A DNA stretch of 64,000 nt from the NCBI RefSeq assembly GCF_022581195.2, contig NC_061459.1:5704001-5768000 (forward strand), read 5' to 3'. Both the position numbers and the translations under genes were made by a program. Positions 24,225 through 35,023 of the stretch are shown here, piece by piece. The notes under the pieces were generated by a model. The model saw only the letters and a list, made by a program, of their open reading frames with translations. It was not told the DNA's origin and did no database searches. Source of the DNA: Helicoverpa zea. Its lineage: Eukaryota > Arthropoda > Insecta > Lepidoptera > Noctuidae. Each line of letters starts with the position of its first letter. Position 1 is the stretch's first letter.

Positions 24225-26165
24225 GTGTGCGTTCGCGCAGCGGAATGTTGTTGCATTTAAAGATTTTAATTATGCAGATAATTAGTGTAAGACGTTCTAT
24301 AATTGTGTATGGTAAATAAAAATTTGTGTATGCAGCCATTGTGGAGAAATTCACCAAAAACTGATTCCGCTGGGCGAACGTTGTCCTGGCGGAACTTTTT
24401 TTAATCCATAGACTTTAGAAAAAAAGAGATGTGTCCAAAAATTAGTGTGTATTTGTGTATAATTATTTATGTATGAATGAAATCAGTGCATGCATAAACT
24501 TCGGAGAAATTCAAGTTTCCGCTACGCGAACGTTTGGTCATTAGCTAGTTTTCATATAAAGCGCTTACATAGAGAGCTGTAGATTTTTACATACGTTGTT
24601 TTGAATTTGTTTATATTTGTTTAAAAAACAGATTTAGAAAAAGTCGTAGGGTTTAAAAGATAAAAATATAAACGTAAAATACACTTATTAGGTCTTAGTT
24701 CTTAAAGTATGCAGTTTGGGGTCTAGATTTTCACGTTTAAACAAACCTTGTATGTGTCTGCAACATGTTGCCAAGTATCAATGATATTCCGTTAGTAATT
24801 AAAAAGTTATAGGATAATTTACCATGAATAGATCACTGTTTACAAAGCAGTCGAATATCACGAAATTATAAAGGAATTGCGTGGTAAAACGTATGCCAAT
24901 AATTAGTTTAATCATTCAACTATTCACTTGCAAAATTTCATGTCAGTAAATTCAGTAAATAAAGAAAGACAATTATAATACTGACGAAGCATCGAAAACG
25001 TACATAATCCGACCAAGTTCGAATAGCTATAAAAAAGCGGCCGTGCAATATATTTAGGTAACATCCCAAAATTTACATTATAATACCGGTATTGAATTGG
25101 TACTGGTGATAACACAATTGTTGTTTCGATATAATTTATAGGTTTTCTACACCTACTTTTTTAATGTATTTGACTATGACAGAAAGTAGGTACTAATACG
25201 TAGGTACTTTATTTAAGTATGCGCTTGAGACTTGAGATATAAATTAGATATATTATTGATTTAAGACAAATAATATTCATACAGCTAATTTCCGACTTTA
25301 GTGACTGCACGCGCGCAGCTCGCGGACAGCTCGCGATCGGCTCGCGTGCTGCGCATTCGCCAGATGTGGACGCACCCTTATAGCTATCCGAACTTAGTCG
25401 GATTATGTAGGTTTTCGATGCTTCGTCAGTATTATAATTGTCTTTCTTTAATTACTGAATTAAATAACATGAAATTTTGCAAGTGAATAGTTGAATGATT
25501 AAACTAATTATTGGCATACGTTTTACCATGCAATTCCTTTAGAATTTCGTGATATTCGACTGCTTTGTAAACAGTGATCTATTCATGGTAAATTATCCTA
25601 TAACTTTTTAATTACTAACAGAACATCATTGATACTTGGCAACATGTTGCAGACACTTATAAGGTTTGTGTAAACGTGAAAATCTAGACCCCAAACTGCA
25701 TACTTTAAGAACTAAGACCTAATAAGTGTATTTTACATTTATATTTTTATCTTTTAAGCCCTTCGACTTTTTCTAAATCTGTTTTTTAAACAAATTCAAA
25801 ACAACGTATATAAAAATCTACAGCTCTCTATGTAAGCGCTTTATATGAAAACTAGCTAATGACCAAACGTTCGCGTAGCGGAAACTTGAATTTCTCCGAA
25901 GTTTATGCATGCATTGATTTCATTCATACATAAATAATTATACACACATTTTTGGACACATCTCTTTTTTTCTAAAGTCTATGGATTTAAAAAAGTTCCG
26001 CCAGGACAACGTTCGCCCAGCGGAATCAGTTTTTGGTGAATTTCTCCACAATGGCTGCATACACAAATTTTTATTTACCATACACAATTATAGAACGTCT
26101 TACACTAATTATCTGCATAATTAAAATCTTTAAATGCAACAACATTCCGCTGCGCGAACGCACAC
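24225..26165. mobile_element. MULE-like foldback transposon, 1.94 kb, 9-bp target duplication
   Basis: Left arm 24225 to about 25035 and right arm about 25378-26165 are near-perfect inverted copies (roughly 800 bp each) around a loop of about 340 bp. The ends read 'gtgtgcgttcgcgcagcgga' and its complement. TACTTGGGC flanks both sides (24216-24224 and 26166-26174), a perfect 9-bp target duplication. Long arms plus a 9-bp duplication are typical of Mutator-like elements (hAT and P usually make 8 bp). There is no transposase frame, so it is non-autonomous. It lies 408 bp after the ornithine carrier stop. Confidence 0.85.
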
Positions 26166-26876
26166 TACTTGGGCTTGGGTAATATTAAGGGTCAAGATGT
26201 CTCGAAGTGCTTATAACGTACAAGTAGTAGGTAGAAAAATGTGCCAAATAATTATTGATATGAATAAATTGTTATTATTAATGTATGTTTCAATTATGTT
26301 GTACAAAAAAGAAAACAAAAACAAACCTTTTTAAATAATATTTTTATATACGATAACCTGCCAGCCGCGTTTATGAATATCCATGTCAGGAGGTATAGTT
26401 GGACAGTCCAAGAGGAAAAGGTTCAAGAGTTTGGTTGGTTCCTATGATTATTAAACTACTGTGTCTGCATCGTGCACAGTAAAGTGGTTAAAACAAAGTA
26501 ATAGTTCATTCCCTCGTGAAAAGTCTGTAGAATTTGAATAGTTACACCTACCATTCAAATGAGAGTCCATTGCGATTACGATTCGATTGCAGTATTTGCT
26601 GAATGCCCCATATATTTCAATCGTAGTGGAGTACTGATTGAATTTTAATTAATAGTAAAGTAAAATTAGCAGACTTGGTCCTCAGGAAGTTTAACACTAG
26701 TGTTTGCGGAACCATTGTTGACAGACCACCACCAAAATCTACATAAGTGTCAGTCACACACTTCTGAAGAAACTATAAGAGCAAAATTAGTGTCTCGTGT
26801 GTCTGGGACTGTTGTCATGTGTAAACAAAATAACTATCTTTTCTTAATCTAACTGTATACAACTTTTTAAAAATCA

Positions 26877-27243
26877 GGGGCCTGATTCTCCTAAGTTGAT
26901 AATGTCAAAATTGAATAGAAATTGAATCGCAATAGCAGTTTTAACCATATCGGTATTCTAATACTAATGTAAAACCAATCGTATTCCAACGACATTCGAT
27001 TGGTTTGCGATTTGTATGCTAATTTGGAGAGTTATTTTGGATTGGATAGTAGTTTTCTCTACAATCATATTGCAATCGTAAATCATTCGCAGTCTATATG
27101 ATTCATAGTTTAATCACAGAAACGGATAAAAACGTTTATTTCAAAGAAAAAATAGCGGAATGCCACATACGCATCAATCGTAATTGAGTCGTGATTGGAT
27201 CTCAGTCGAATGTGAATTTGTAAAATTAAGAGAATCGGGCCCC
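26877..27243. mobile_element. MITE with 'ggggcccgattctccta' ends, copy 1
   Basis: The left end 'ggggcctgattctcctaag' and right end 'ttaagagaatcgggcccc' are inverted copies. The 367-bp interior shares 'aaatagcggaatgccacata' and 'agcagttttaaccatatcgg' with the copies at 31281-32504. Confidence 0.75.
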
Positions 27244-27371
27244 TGTTCTTGAAAAACCGCGTCGCTGATGTCATGGTTATTACATTTCTTGCAATGGATC
27301 TTCACTCCTGGATCATTTTTTTTTTAATTGGATTGATGTTCCAGGATTTACCGTTATCGAACACTTCACCT

Positions 27372-27462
27372 GGGGCCCGATTCTCCTAATTTTACTTAAG
27401 CGACATACGATTCACATTCAACTGAGATCCAATCACGACTCAATTACGATTGAAGCGTAGCC
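27372..27462. mobile_element. partial MITE copy of the same family
   Basis: Begins 'ggggcccgattctcctaatt' and matches one end of the 31891 copy through 'gattgaagcgta', then stops. The remaining part is missing. Confidence 0.7.
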
Positions 27463-27649
27463 TCAATGTCTTAATTAAAGGCGGTCATCAGGCGTCCAGG
27501 ATAATTAATTCATGAGGATAAAAAGCGTCTCATTAATAGTTCGCACAATTATATCAAATAGATACAATTATTCGTTCGTTGTACAATAGATTCTGTTATC
27601 AAGTAGGAGGGTGAGGGTGGAAGGGTTCTTGAAGTGAAATCAAGTCTGT

Positions 27650-27706
27650 CATCCTCCGAGTCTTTTTCCCAACTATTTTGGGGTCGGCTTCCAGTATAAC
27701 CGGATC
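27650..27706 (-). repeat. 57-bp SINE tail with an 18-bp target duplication
   Basis: Only the 3' tail of the SINE is present, inverted ('gggtcggcttccagtataac'). It is flanked by AAGTGAAATCAAGTCTGT at 27632-27649 and 27707-27724. A perfect 18-bp duplication shows that it inserted as this short piece. Confidence 0.8.
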
Positions 27707-28929
27707 AAGTGAAATCAAGTCTGTAAGTCATTTTATTTATTTGGGTCTAATGAGGATTTGAGATCGACAGATTGTTGATGATCCGCCTATTCGTTAAAGA
27801 TGACCTAGTGGAAAGGGGAATGTGAAAACAATTCAGTCTGTTGAAGCATGCGACCAAGATTTATCTTGACCAAAAGTACCTACCTACCTAATATTTAGGT
27901 AACTGTAGTAACATTGTACTCCACTCTCCCTAAGTACTGTCCTATATTATATAGTACTTAGGGAGACTATATAGGCTATATACTCCCAAATCAACATGCA
28001 CGCATGCCCATATGTACCTATCTAGTAGATAGTATCTACTACGGTATCCTTATATATGTAACCCCTATGTAAACTTTATATAATCCTATGTACCTACTAA
28101 CTCAATGTATCCTATATATATAATTTTTGTACTCCCTTAGGTATATACCTACCTACTACTCTTAGCTACTCCTCTATGTAATAATAACCCCTTGTACCTA
28201 TTGCTCCATGTAAGTCTGTGCTCCTTTATACTACCTCATGAACTCACTTCGTTCATTACTTTATAGACTCTTTCTTTGTAGTCTGGTATATACCTACGTC
28301 CATTATGTACTTCCAACTGTTGGCCCGAAAACTAGTTTCGGACTTTTCAGCCATATCGGATAGATGTGCCCAAGCGCGGATCCAGCCCTCAAAAAAGGTT
28401 GTGGTCACATCTACTAGAAAATCGGAACTAGAAGCGGCTACTACAAAAGTAAAAGTCGGAGCATGAACATGCTCATTAAAAATTATGCAAGTCGTTTATG
28501 AACTTTTGAATGAAATTATTTCCTTTTTTCTGAGCATCAGGACTTTGGCATTAGGAATGAAAATAAACTTAGGAGGAAGTTGGACCCGATAAAAAAAAAT
28601 AGTTTCGATCCAAACCTATTTCAATCAATAACTTCTAGTAGCCAGTAAGCCAATATAGGGAGGGTTTGACGCATTTGGTGCACTTCTCAACTACCAGTGG
28701 CGGCATAGCATCGGGTGGCACCCCGGGCTGCTACCTATTGAGCACCCCAAAAAAAAAACGACAAAATAAAATTACGAACCAATCTAATAATGCTAAAAAA
28801 ACGTTTTTTTTTTTTTAATATATCTAAACTCATATTATGCTCACTATCAGTTCCGTCTCTAGCTCATGTACCGCGTGCAATCATTACTAAAGCACCCCTA
28901 TGTATGGAAAGATTGTGAGTAGTTTTGTT

Positions 28930-29432
28930 TTTTGCGCGAGCGTAGCAAGCCGGAACATTTTTTAGATTTCGTCGTAGTTACCAAGTTATAAAACCAAAAG
29001 CAAAGACGTGGTATAAAACCGTATAAATTTGCGCGAGCGTAGCGAGCGCAAAATTTTGGAGTTTTGGGACACGAAATCACAGAAACAAGTAAAAAAAAAG
29101 CCACTGCTAAATGAAAAAACCGCGAGCGTAGCGAGCGCGAGATTTTTTGAGTTTTGGTACTGTTTTGTACAAAAAAATGTAAAATAGTGACTATTGTAAA
29201 TAATAATAATTTTATTGTAATAGACAGCTGTGTTGCTGGGAAGTTTGTTTTGTTCTTCACCGCTTCTTGTTAACCAGAAAGTCCTGAAAGAGGGCGTTAT
29301 GGGGGTGCTATCCTTTTCTACTTTCAATTTTAACTTAAACTAATCTAACGTTTTCGATATTGGACTTAAACCACCGCAAAGTGAAAAAGCCGCGAGCGTA
29401 GCGAGCGCGAATTTTTTTGAGTTTTGGGACAC
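28930..29432. repeat. four dispersed 'cgcgagcgtagcgagcgc' units
   Basis: Units start near 28935, 29030, 29118 and 29389. Each has the GC-rich core followed by an A/T stretch and 'gagttttgggac' or a close variant. Spacing is irregular (about 90 to 270 bp), so this is not a simple satellite. Open frames across it on the minus strand are by-products of the repeat. Confidence 0.6.
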
Positions 29433-30172
29433 AAAAGTACCTCAAAAACTAAAGCTGTAAGAAAAAAAATATGGTGATCTCGAATTAGTAAACAACAGTC
29501 ATAAAATTAAATGCAACAAAAAAAAGTATTATTTTGTTCCCTAGTGTTATCATCAGCCTATCGATTTAAAAAAAACGTAAAAGTGTGATGTCACAAGTCT
29601 AGGTAATAAGGTTGTGGGCATGCCCATCGTGCCCACAACGGTGGATCCGCCCTTGGATGTGCCCAATACCCTTTAGGGGCTGGATTCGCCCCCGATTCGC
29701 ACCCTTGCCTTTGCATTTTTCATTTACTTACACATCACTGAGTTATATCTATTTTAATTGTACGATATTATCCCACTACTGACTACCGTGTTTAAAATAG
29801 GTACCCTCAAAAACAATATTATATGTATACTGCGCTACTATACCGTATACTCAAACTCAAAAACGTTTATTCAAATTAGGCTGATTAACCGGCAGTTTTC
29901 GAACGTCAAAAACAAAAGACAGCCCGCAAAACGCCCACCCTTCGCCACTTCCTATGAGTTTTTGCTGGGAAGAAGAAGTGGAGCAACAAACTCCCCAACA
30001 ACACATGTATGTCTATTAGGTTTCATATATACCATAGTTAACATATTTTATGCCTTTTTTCGAAGAATAGAAAAGAAAGGGTAAAAGTCTATGACATGAA
30101 CTAAGAACATGGAGAAAACTAACCAAACACCAACCTCAATAGACTTTATAAATTAAAACTTATTTTTATCTA

Positions 30173-30905
30173 ATGTCATCAGACGATTATCAAGTACAAA
30201 ATATCTATCGATACTCCAGAAAAACATTCAAGAAGAATAGAAGATCACATGAAAATGATATCGGCCCAGTTGAAAACGCAAATTTCGAGGCGACAGATGG
30301 TTCACCAAGGAGTGATATTCGCAGTGATGGTAGAATAGACAGTAATATTGATTCGCCTGGATGTAGCTGTGATTTAGACCCGGAAGGTGAAATTGCGAAT
30401 ATACTTCATAAGAAATGCCCAGTTATTACACTAGCACAACAACAACTGGCAAGACTATTGGATGAAACTGACAAACTGCTGTGTGACAACACCAGATGTT
30501 GCAGGTTGGTCAGGTTTATGATTCCTATTCCTACTTACATAAAATTCTGCACCAATCTTCTTTCGGCATTCTATTTTATTGATGATTGGACGTCAGTTAA
30601 ACCGTTTTATAGTTTTTGTGGCAAGTACCTGTACTAGCTGGTATTCTACCATTCCATATCTTTGTTCCAGGTCTGTATACGACTTCGTTTGTATATGTAA
30701 AGAGATTTTTATGACCCAAGACAAGTGTCGAGCAATATTAATATTATTAGTTGGTTTTGGTTTCGTTATGGGAGTCCTCTTTGGAGCTGCATCGTGCGGA
30801 TCTTATCTTGGACGATTTAACAGCCCAATCCTTAGCTGTGTTGACAATTATTTTGCGTCCGACCGGTTTACAAGCATCGAGGACTCATTTCGGAGCATAG
30901 CTTAG
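30173..30905 (+). CDS. unrecognised small single-pass membrane protein, two exons
   Basis: Exons 30173-30504 and 30671-30905 (acceptor ttccag, phase 2) give 188 residues from the ATG at 30173. I do not recognise the family. The N-terminal half is polar and charged (Arg/Lys-rich at 12-25, Asp/Ser-rich at 35-65). It has cysteines in a CSCD motif and two more at the exon junction, and a Gln/Leu-rich helical stretch before the junction. The second exon has one strong hydrophobic segment with Gly-rich spacing (ILILLVGFGFVMGVLFGAAS) and an acidic or serine-rich tail of about 33 residues. An alternative donor at 30515 would add three codons plus the same phase. The coherent exon structure and codon content suggest a real gene; function unknown. 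Confidence 0.6.
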
Positions 30906-31280
30906 AAACGGACTTCTGTAAACCATACATATCTAATAATATTTTTTACGCTTCTAGAACTCTTGTAATTTCAGTAAGAATATTTTAGATGAGATTATAG
31001 AATAGAACCTATCTACCTATCGTTGATGATTTTTTTAATTATTTCAGTACCTACATAAACAATTCTCTTTATACCGGTAACACCAATGGGTTGCATCGTA
31101 GATAATAATGAAACAGCTAGCTCTTTGATTAAAGCCATTCAATCTCACGTCTAAGTTGCGTTGTTAAGCCGACTTGTTGAATGTAACGTTGAAAACTATG
31201 TAACTGGCTAGATGATGCTTAGCCAACTAATTAGTTCGACGTTCATAACAGCTTAATCGTCTCACTGCTAGGCACAGGCA

Positions 31281-31677
31281 GGGGCCCGATTCTCCTAAGT
31301 TAATAATGTCAAAATCGAATAGTAATCGAATCGCAATACGATCGTAATAGCAGTTTTAACCATATCGGGCATTCTGCTACTAATAAAAGACCAATCGTAT
31401 TCGATAGACATTTGATTGGTGTGCGATTGGTATGCTATTTTGGTAATTTTGGTCTATACGGTAGTTTGCCGTGCAATCATTTTGCAATCGTAAAACATTT
31501 GCAGACAAAATGATTCATTATTGAATGACAGAAAAGAATAAAAACGTTTATTTCAAAGAAAAAATAGCGGAATGCCACATACGCTTCAATAGTAATCGAG
31601 TCGGGATTGGATCTCAGTCGAATCGAGTCGAACGTCAATCGAAGGTCGCTTAAGTAAAATTAGGAGAATCGGGCCCC
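31281..31677. mobile_element. MITE copy, full length, 397 bp
   Basis: Starts 'ggggcccgattctcctaagt' and ends 'aaaattaggagaatcgggcc' plus cc, giving an 18-bp terminal inverted repeat. The interior holds many aatcg/cgatt motifs ('atcgaatagtaatcgaatcg'). It carries no coding capacity. Confidence 0.8.
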
Positions 31678-31757
31678 AGGCCTCACACAGAGGGGGAATG
31701 AGCGTTTATCACCACGCTTGCTCAATGCGGGTTGGTGAATTCAGATATTATAGTCCA

Positions 31758-32504
31758 GGGTCCCGATTCTCCTAAGTTAATAATGTAAAATCGAATAGAA
31801 ATTGAATCGCAACACCAGTTTTAACCATATCGGGCATTCTACTGCTAGTAATATAAGACCAATCGTATTCCAACGACATTCGATTGGTCAGGGGCCCGAT
31901 TCTCCTAATTTTACTTAAGCAACATTCGATTGACGTTCGACTCGATTCGACTGAGATCCGATCCCGACTCGATTACGATTGATTGAAGCGTATGTGGCAT
32001 TCCGCTATTTTTTCTTTGAACTAAACGTTTTTATCCTTTTCTGTCATTCAATAATGAATCATTTTGTCTGCAAATGATTTACGATTGCAAAATGATTGTA
32101 CAGCAAACTACCGTATAGACCAAAATTACCAAAATAGCAGACCAATCGCACACCAATCAAATGTCAATCGAATACGATTGGTCTTTTATTAGTAGCAGAA
32201 TGCCCGATATGGTTAAAACTGCTATTGCGATCATATTACGACTCGATTTCTATTCGATTTTGACATTATTAACTTAGGAGAATACGGTAGTTTTCTCTAC
32301 AATCATATTGCAATATTTGCAATCGTAAATCATTTGCAGACAAAATGATTCATTATTGAATGACAGAAAAGGATAAAAACGTTTATTTCAAAGAAATAAT
32401 AGCGGAATGCCACATTCGCTTCAATCGTAATTGAGTCGGGATTGGATCTCAGTCGAATGTGAATCGTATGTCGCTTAAGTAAAATTAGAAGAATCCGGCC
32501 CCCG
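31758..32504. mobile_element. nested MITEs: one copy split by another
   Basis: 31758-31890 matches the left part of the family, and 32284-32504 matches its right part in the same orientation. Between them, 31891-32283 is an inverted, almost complete copy starting 'ggggcccgattctcctaatt' and ending 'taacttaggagaat'. The simplest reading is that the middle copy inserted into an older one, with loss of a short part of the older copy. Confidence 0.7.
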
Positions 32505-32971
32505 GGCGCGATTCTAGGCCAGGGGCAGCCTAATATTTTTTTATTGATGATTTAGAACTGCCTCATATAGGTTTGGACAGCCCTGGTTCAGCTGTTTGAT
32601 TGAATGGCTTATTTAGCCAATTGGCCGCAACATATTTTTATCACACACACAAAGCAGCAATAATATTATTCGGAGGATAAGTAATTAAATAAATTGAAAT
32701 TACAGAGGATTGCAAGAAGTTTATTCTATTATACAAATAGCATGTTGCTGTAGGTGACACAAGAAGACTTTCTAAAAATTAGGTAATTATGTGTTATGCA
32801 TATGGGTTATTTAATAAATTTTAATATTAGTCCCTTTTTATTAAGATATTAACTTATACCCTTCATAAACACAAGACAAAAATTAAATAGCGATAAACTT
32901 ACAATAATTACAACATATTTTAGATACCAATTAGATCTAACCAGTTAAATAATAATACTAAGGCGTTCAAG

Positions 32972-33460
32972 TTACTTCTCCTCGCACCATTCATTCTCCT
33001 TACGAACTTGGTCTTCTTCGGCTGCAGTAAAGTCATTTTTAATATTGAATGTCTTGCGAATTTCTTCTGGAGTCTTACCCTTAATCATATTGGCTACAGT
33101 TTTGCAAGTGACGTCCAGTAAACCTTTTATGTCTAAATAGTTGGCAGCTAAAATTAGTTCAAATAGAGTGCCCTGATCAACTTTTAAGAAGTCTGCATCC
33201 CATGAAGAGATATCATCTGTACGTTTTTCTTTATTTTCGTCGTCTTCTGGCAATGGAGGGTCATCTTTGTGATACGTAGCCCATTGAATCACTTTCTTTA
33301 GAATGGCAGAATTCACGTTGGGCAATGGAACTACCTCCTCTTCATCATCTTCCATTCCTAAATCTTCCAACATTGTCTTGATTGTAACTGAGCATTTTGC
33401 AATCTCTACATCAACAGTAAAGATTTCGCTGTCCGAAGACTGTAGTTTTATGTTAGGCAT
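32972..33460 (-). CDS. SkpA: SKP1 family SCF subunit
   Basis: A single coding exon of 162 residues, the normal SKP1 length. SKP1 bridges cullin 1 and F-box proteins in SCF ubiquitin ligases. The N-terminal BTB/POZ part (about 1-68) starts MPNIKLQSSD and includes VPLPNVNSAILKKVIQW. An acidic linker follows (DDPPLPEDDENKEKR), then the C-terminal F-box binding helices with DVTCKTVANMIKGKTPEEIR and the conserved NEWCEEK end. The ATG is directly preceded by 'cttgttttag', a 3' splice site, so a 5' UTR exon must lie upstream; a possible donor is at 34891. Together with Roc1a at 39402-40524 the window encodes two SCF core subunits. Confidence 0.97.
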   Translation of the reverse strand: MPNIKLQSSDSEIFTVDVEIAKCSVTIKTMLEDLGMEDDEEEVVPLPNVNSAILKKVIQWATYHKDDPPLPEDDENKEKRTDDISSWDADFLKVDQGTLFELILAANYLDIKGLLDVTCKTVANMIKGKTPEEIRKTFNIKNDFTAAEEDQVRKENEWCEEK

Positions 33461-35023
33461 CTAAAACAAGACCAAAATGAAAAAAAATAAACACAAGGTA
33501 GCCAAAAATGGGACGCCATTTTACAATGTTCCCAGGTATTTTATAAATAGTGTCTCAACGGATTTCAAACAATGTGATTCAGGAATTAATAAGCGTCATA
33601 CCTTGGAACTTAATATAGAACACAAATGCAAGAATACACTGGACAATCAATTTATTATGCGAGGATCACAAGATTTATCCAAAACTGAAAAATACAAAGG
33701 ACAGGTTGAACGAATGCTATCTCATTCAATTTACGTCATTTGATTTGACTGACATTTGCTAGAGTAGTAGACAAATCGAGATGAGAAAAATAGGTAGAGT
33801 GTAGCTAACATTATCGCCTAATACCGACATGGTAATGTCATGTAAAAAAAAGCGAGAAATGGTCATTGCATTTTATATGCAAATTAGAAGCATCTTACAA
33901 GTATTTGCGATTTACTGAAATGGTTTATATTAATATGGTTTAATGAATATGTTTTAATTAATGGTATGACTATGGTTTAATGAATTTATTTTGACTGGGA
34001 TAATATGTAATTGAATAACACTCCATAAGTATATTACAAGATATTTATTTCATACTATAAATACAATGTTCGTTTCAAATATATTTTTACGCTGGTCTTA
34101 GGCTGGAAACATATCAGACTGATCTAGCAATCTAGAATCAACTCTCATTGGTGGGCTTATCTGAAACATTATGTTGAAAATACTATCTACAAATATACAA
34201 GTTTGTATATATATTGTGTACATATACAAACAATATTAGCGTACTACTGAAAAAAAAAACGATAGAAATCGAGGAACGGGTTTAGATAATTTTAAAGAAC
34301 TATTAAGTAGAATTAATATTAATAGAGATGTACCCAAAATTATAAATCTAGTCGATTTGTTCTGAAATAATATGTCCAAAGTGTTTATCATCATAGAATC
34401 GACTGTCGTATTCGTTCCGCATTTGAATGAGTGTACAACACTACTAACTAATGAATGGAGTGCACGAAAACATGGTTGTTTTTCAGCTTTCCTTGGAGAT
34501 TAATTTGAATATGATCAGTTTGCTTTAGTTTTGATTCCTGTTAAATAATTATGAAGTAATTTATTAGAATTTAAAATTAAACACTTAGTTATGTATGATA
34601 TATGTAAATAACCTAGCGGTTAGCGTCTGAAAGTGCTTCTAGATAGTGAAGTTGTTATTTAAAATAATCATGAATTTTACCTACGTTCAATGATTTAAGT
34701 AAGTGATAATAATAGCTAAGTAGTTGTTCTGCATCATGAACTATTCGTTTATTATTTAAGTAATTCCAAAGAATAAAAAACAGTGTCAACATTTTGACGT
34801 GTCGGGTTTTGGTTTTCGTGTTCAGCCGCCATGTTTGTCCTTTTATAATTTAGAAATTGAGAGATTGTATGGGTAATAACATAATACTTACATCTGCCGA
34901 TGAGAATGCTAGTGTTACAATTGAAGTTATATGTTTTAAAACAATTTAGATTCCTACCGTTTTCCTTGACATGAAAAAATTGTTTCTACAGCTTTCGCGT
35001 CCTTTGTTATTCAGGTATTCAGG
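33461..35023. promoter_or_regulatory. divergent promoter region of SkpA and Suv4-20
   Basis: The genes diverge, and both coding regions are preceded by a 3' splice site next to the start codon (SkpA at 33461, Suv4-20 at 35015 or 35022). Non-coding first exons of both should therefore lie here. A minus-strand donor (cagat|gtaagtatt) at 34891 is a candidate for SkpA. No core promoter could be assigned. Confidence 0.45.

Larger units (their letters stand above)
26175..30172. other. gene-free intergenic stretch with repeats
   Basis: No supported gene. It contains a MITE copy (26877-27243), a partial copy (27372-27462), a SINE tail (27650-27706), an AT-rich stretch rich in 'tacctac' and 'tatgtacc' (27880-28320), and the 'cgcgagcgtagcgagcgc' repeats (28930-29430). 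The segment 29840-30010 ('cgtttattcaaattaggctg') also looks repeat-derived. Confidence 0.55.
30906..32971. other. intergenic region filled with MITE copies
   Basis: Between the small membrane-protein gene and SkpA. It contains one full MITE copy (31281-31677) and a nested pair (31758-32504), with AT-rich DNA on either side. The SkpA 3' UTR lies at the right edge, with a candidate poly(A) signal (AATAAA on the minus strand) near 32836-32841. Confidence 0.6.

Noticed and set aside
28898..29327. 113- and 120-codon minus-strand frames
   Set aside because: They are opened by the 'cgcgagcgtagcgagcgc' repeats, overlap in two frames and have no consistent content.
33477..33743. 88-codon frame on the plus strand upstream of SkpA
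   Set aside because: Overlaps the SkpA upstream intron in antisense; lysine/asparagine-rich, as expected of AT-rich chance frames.
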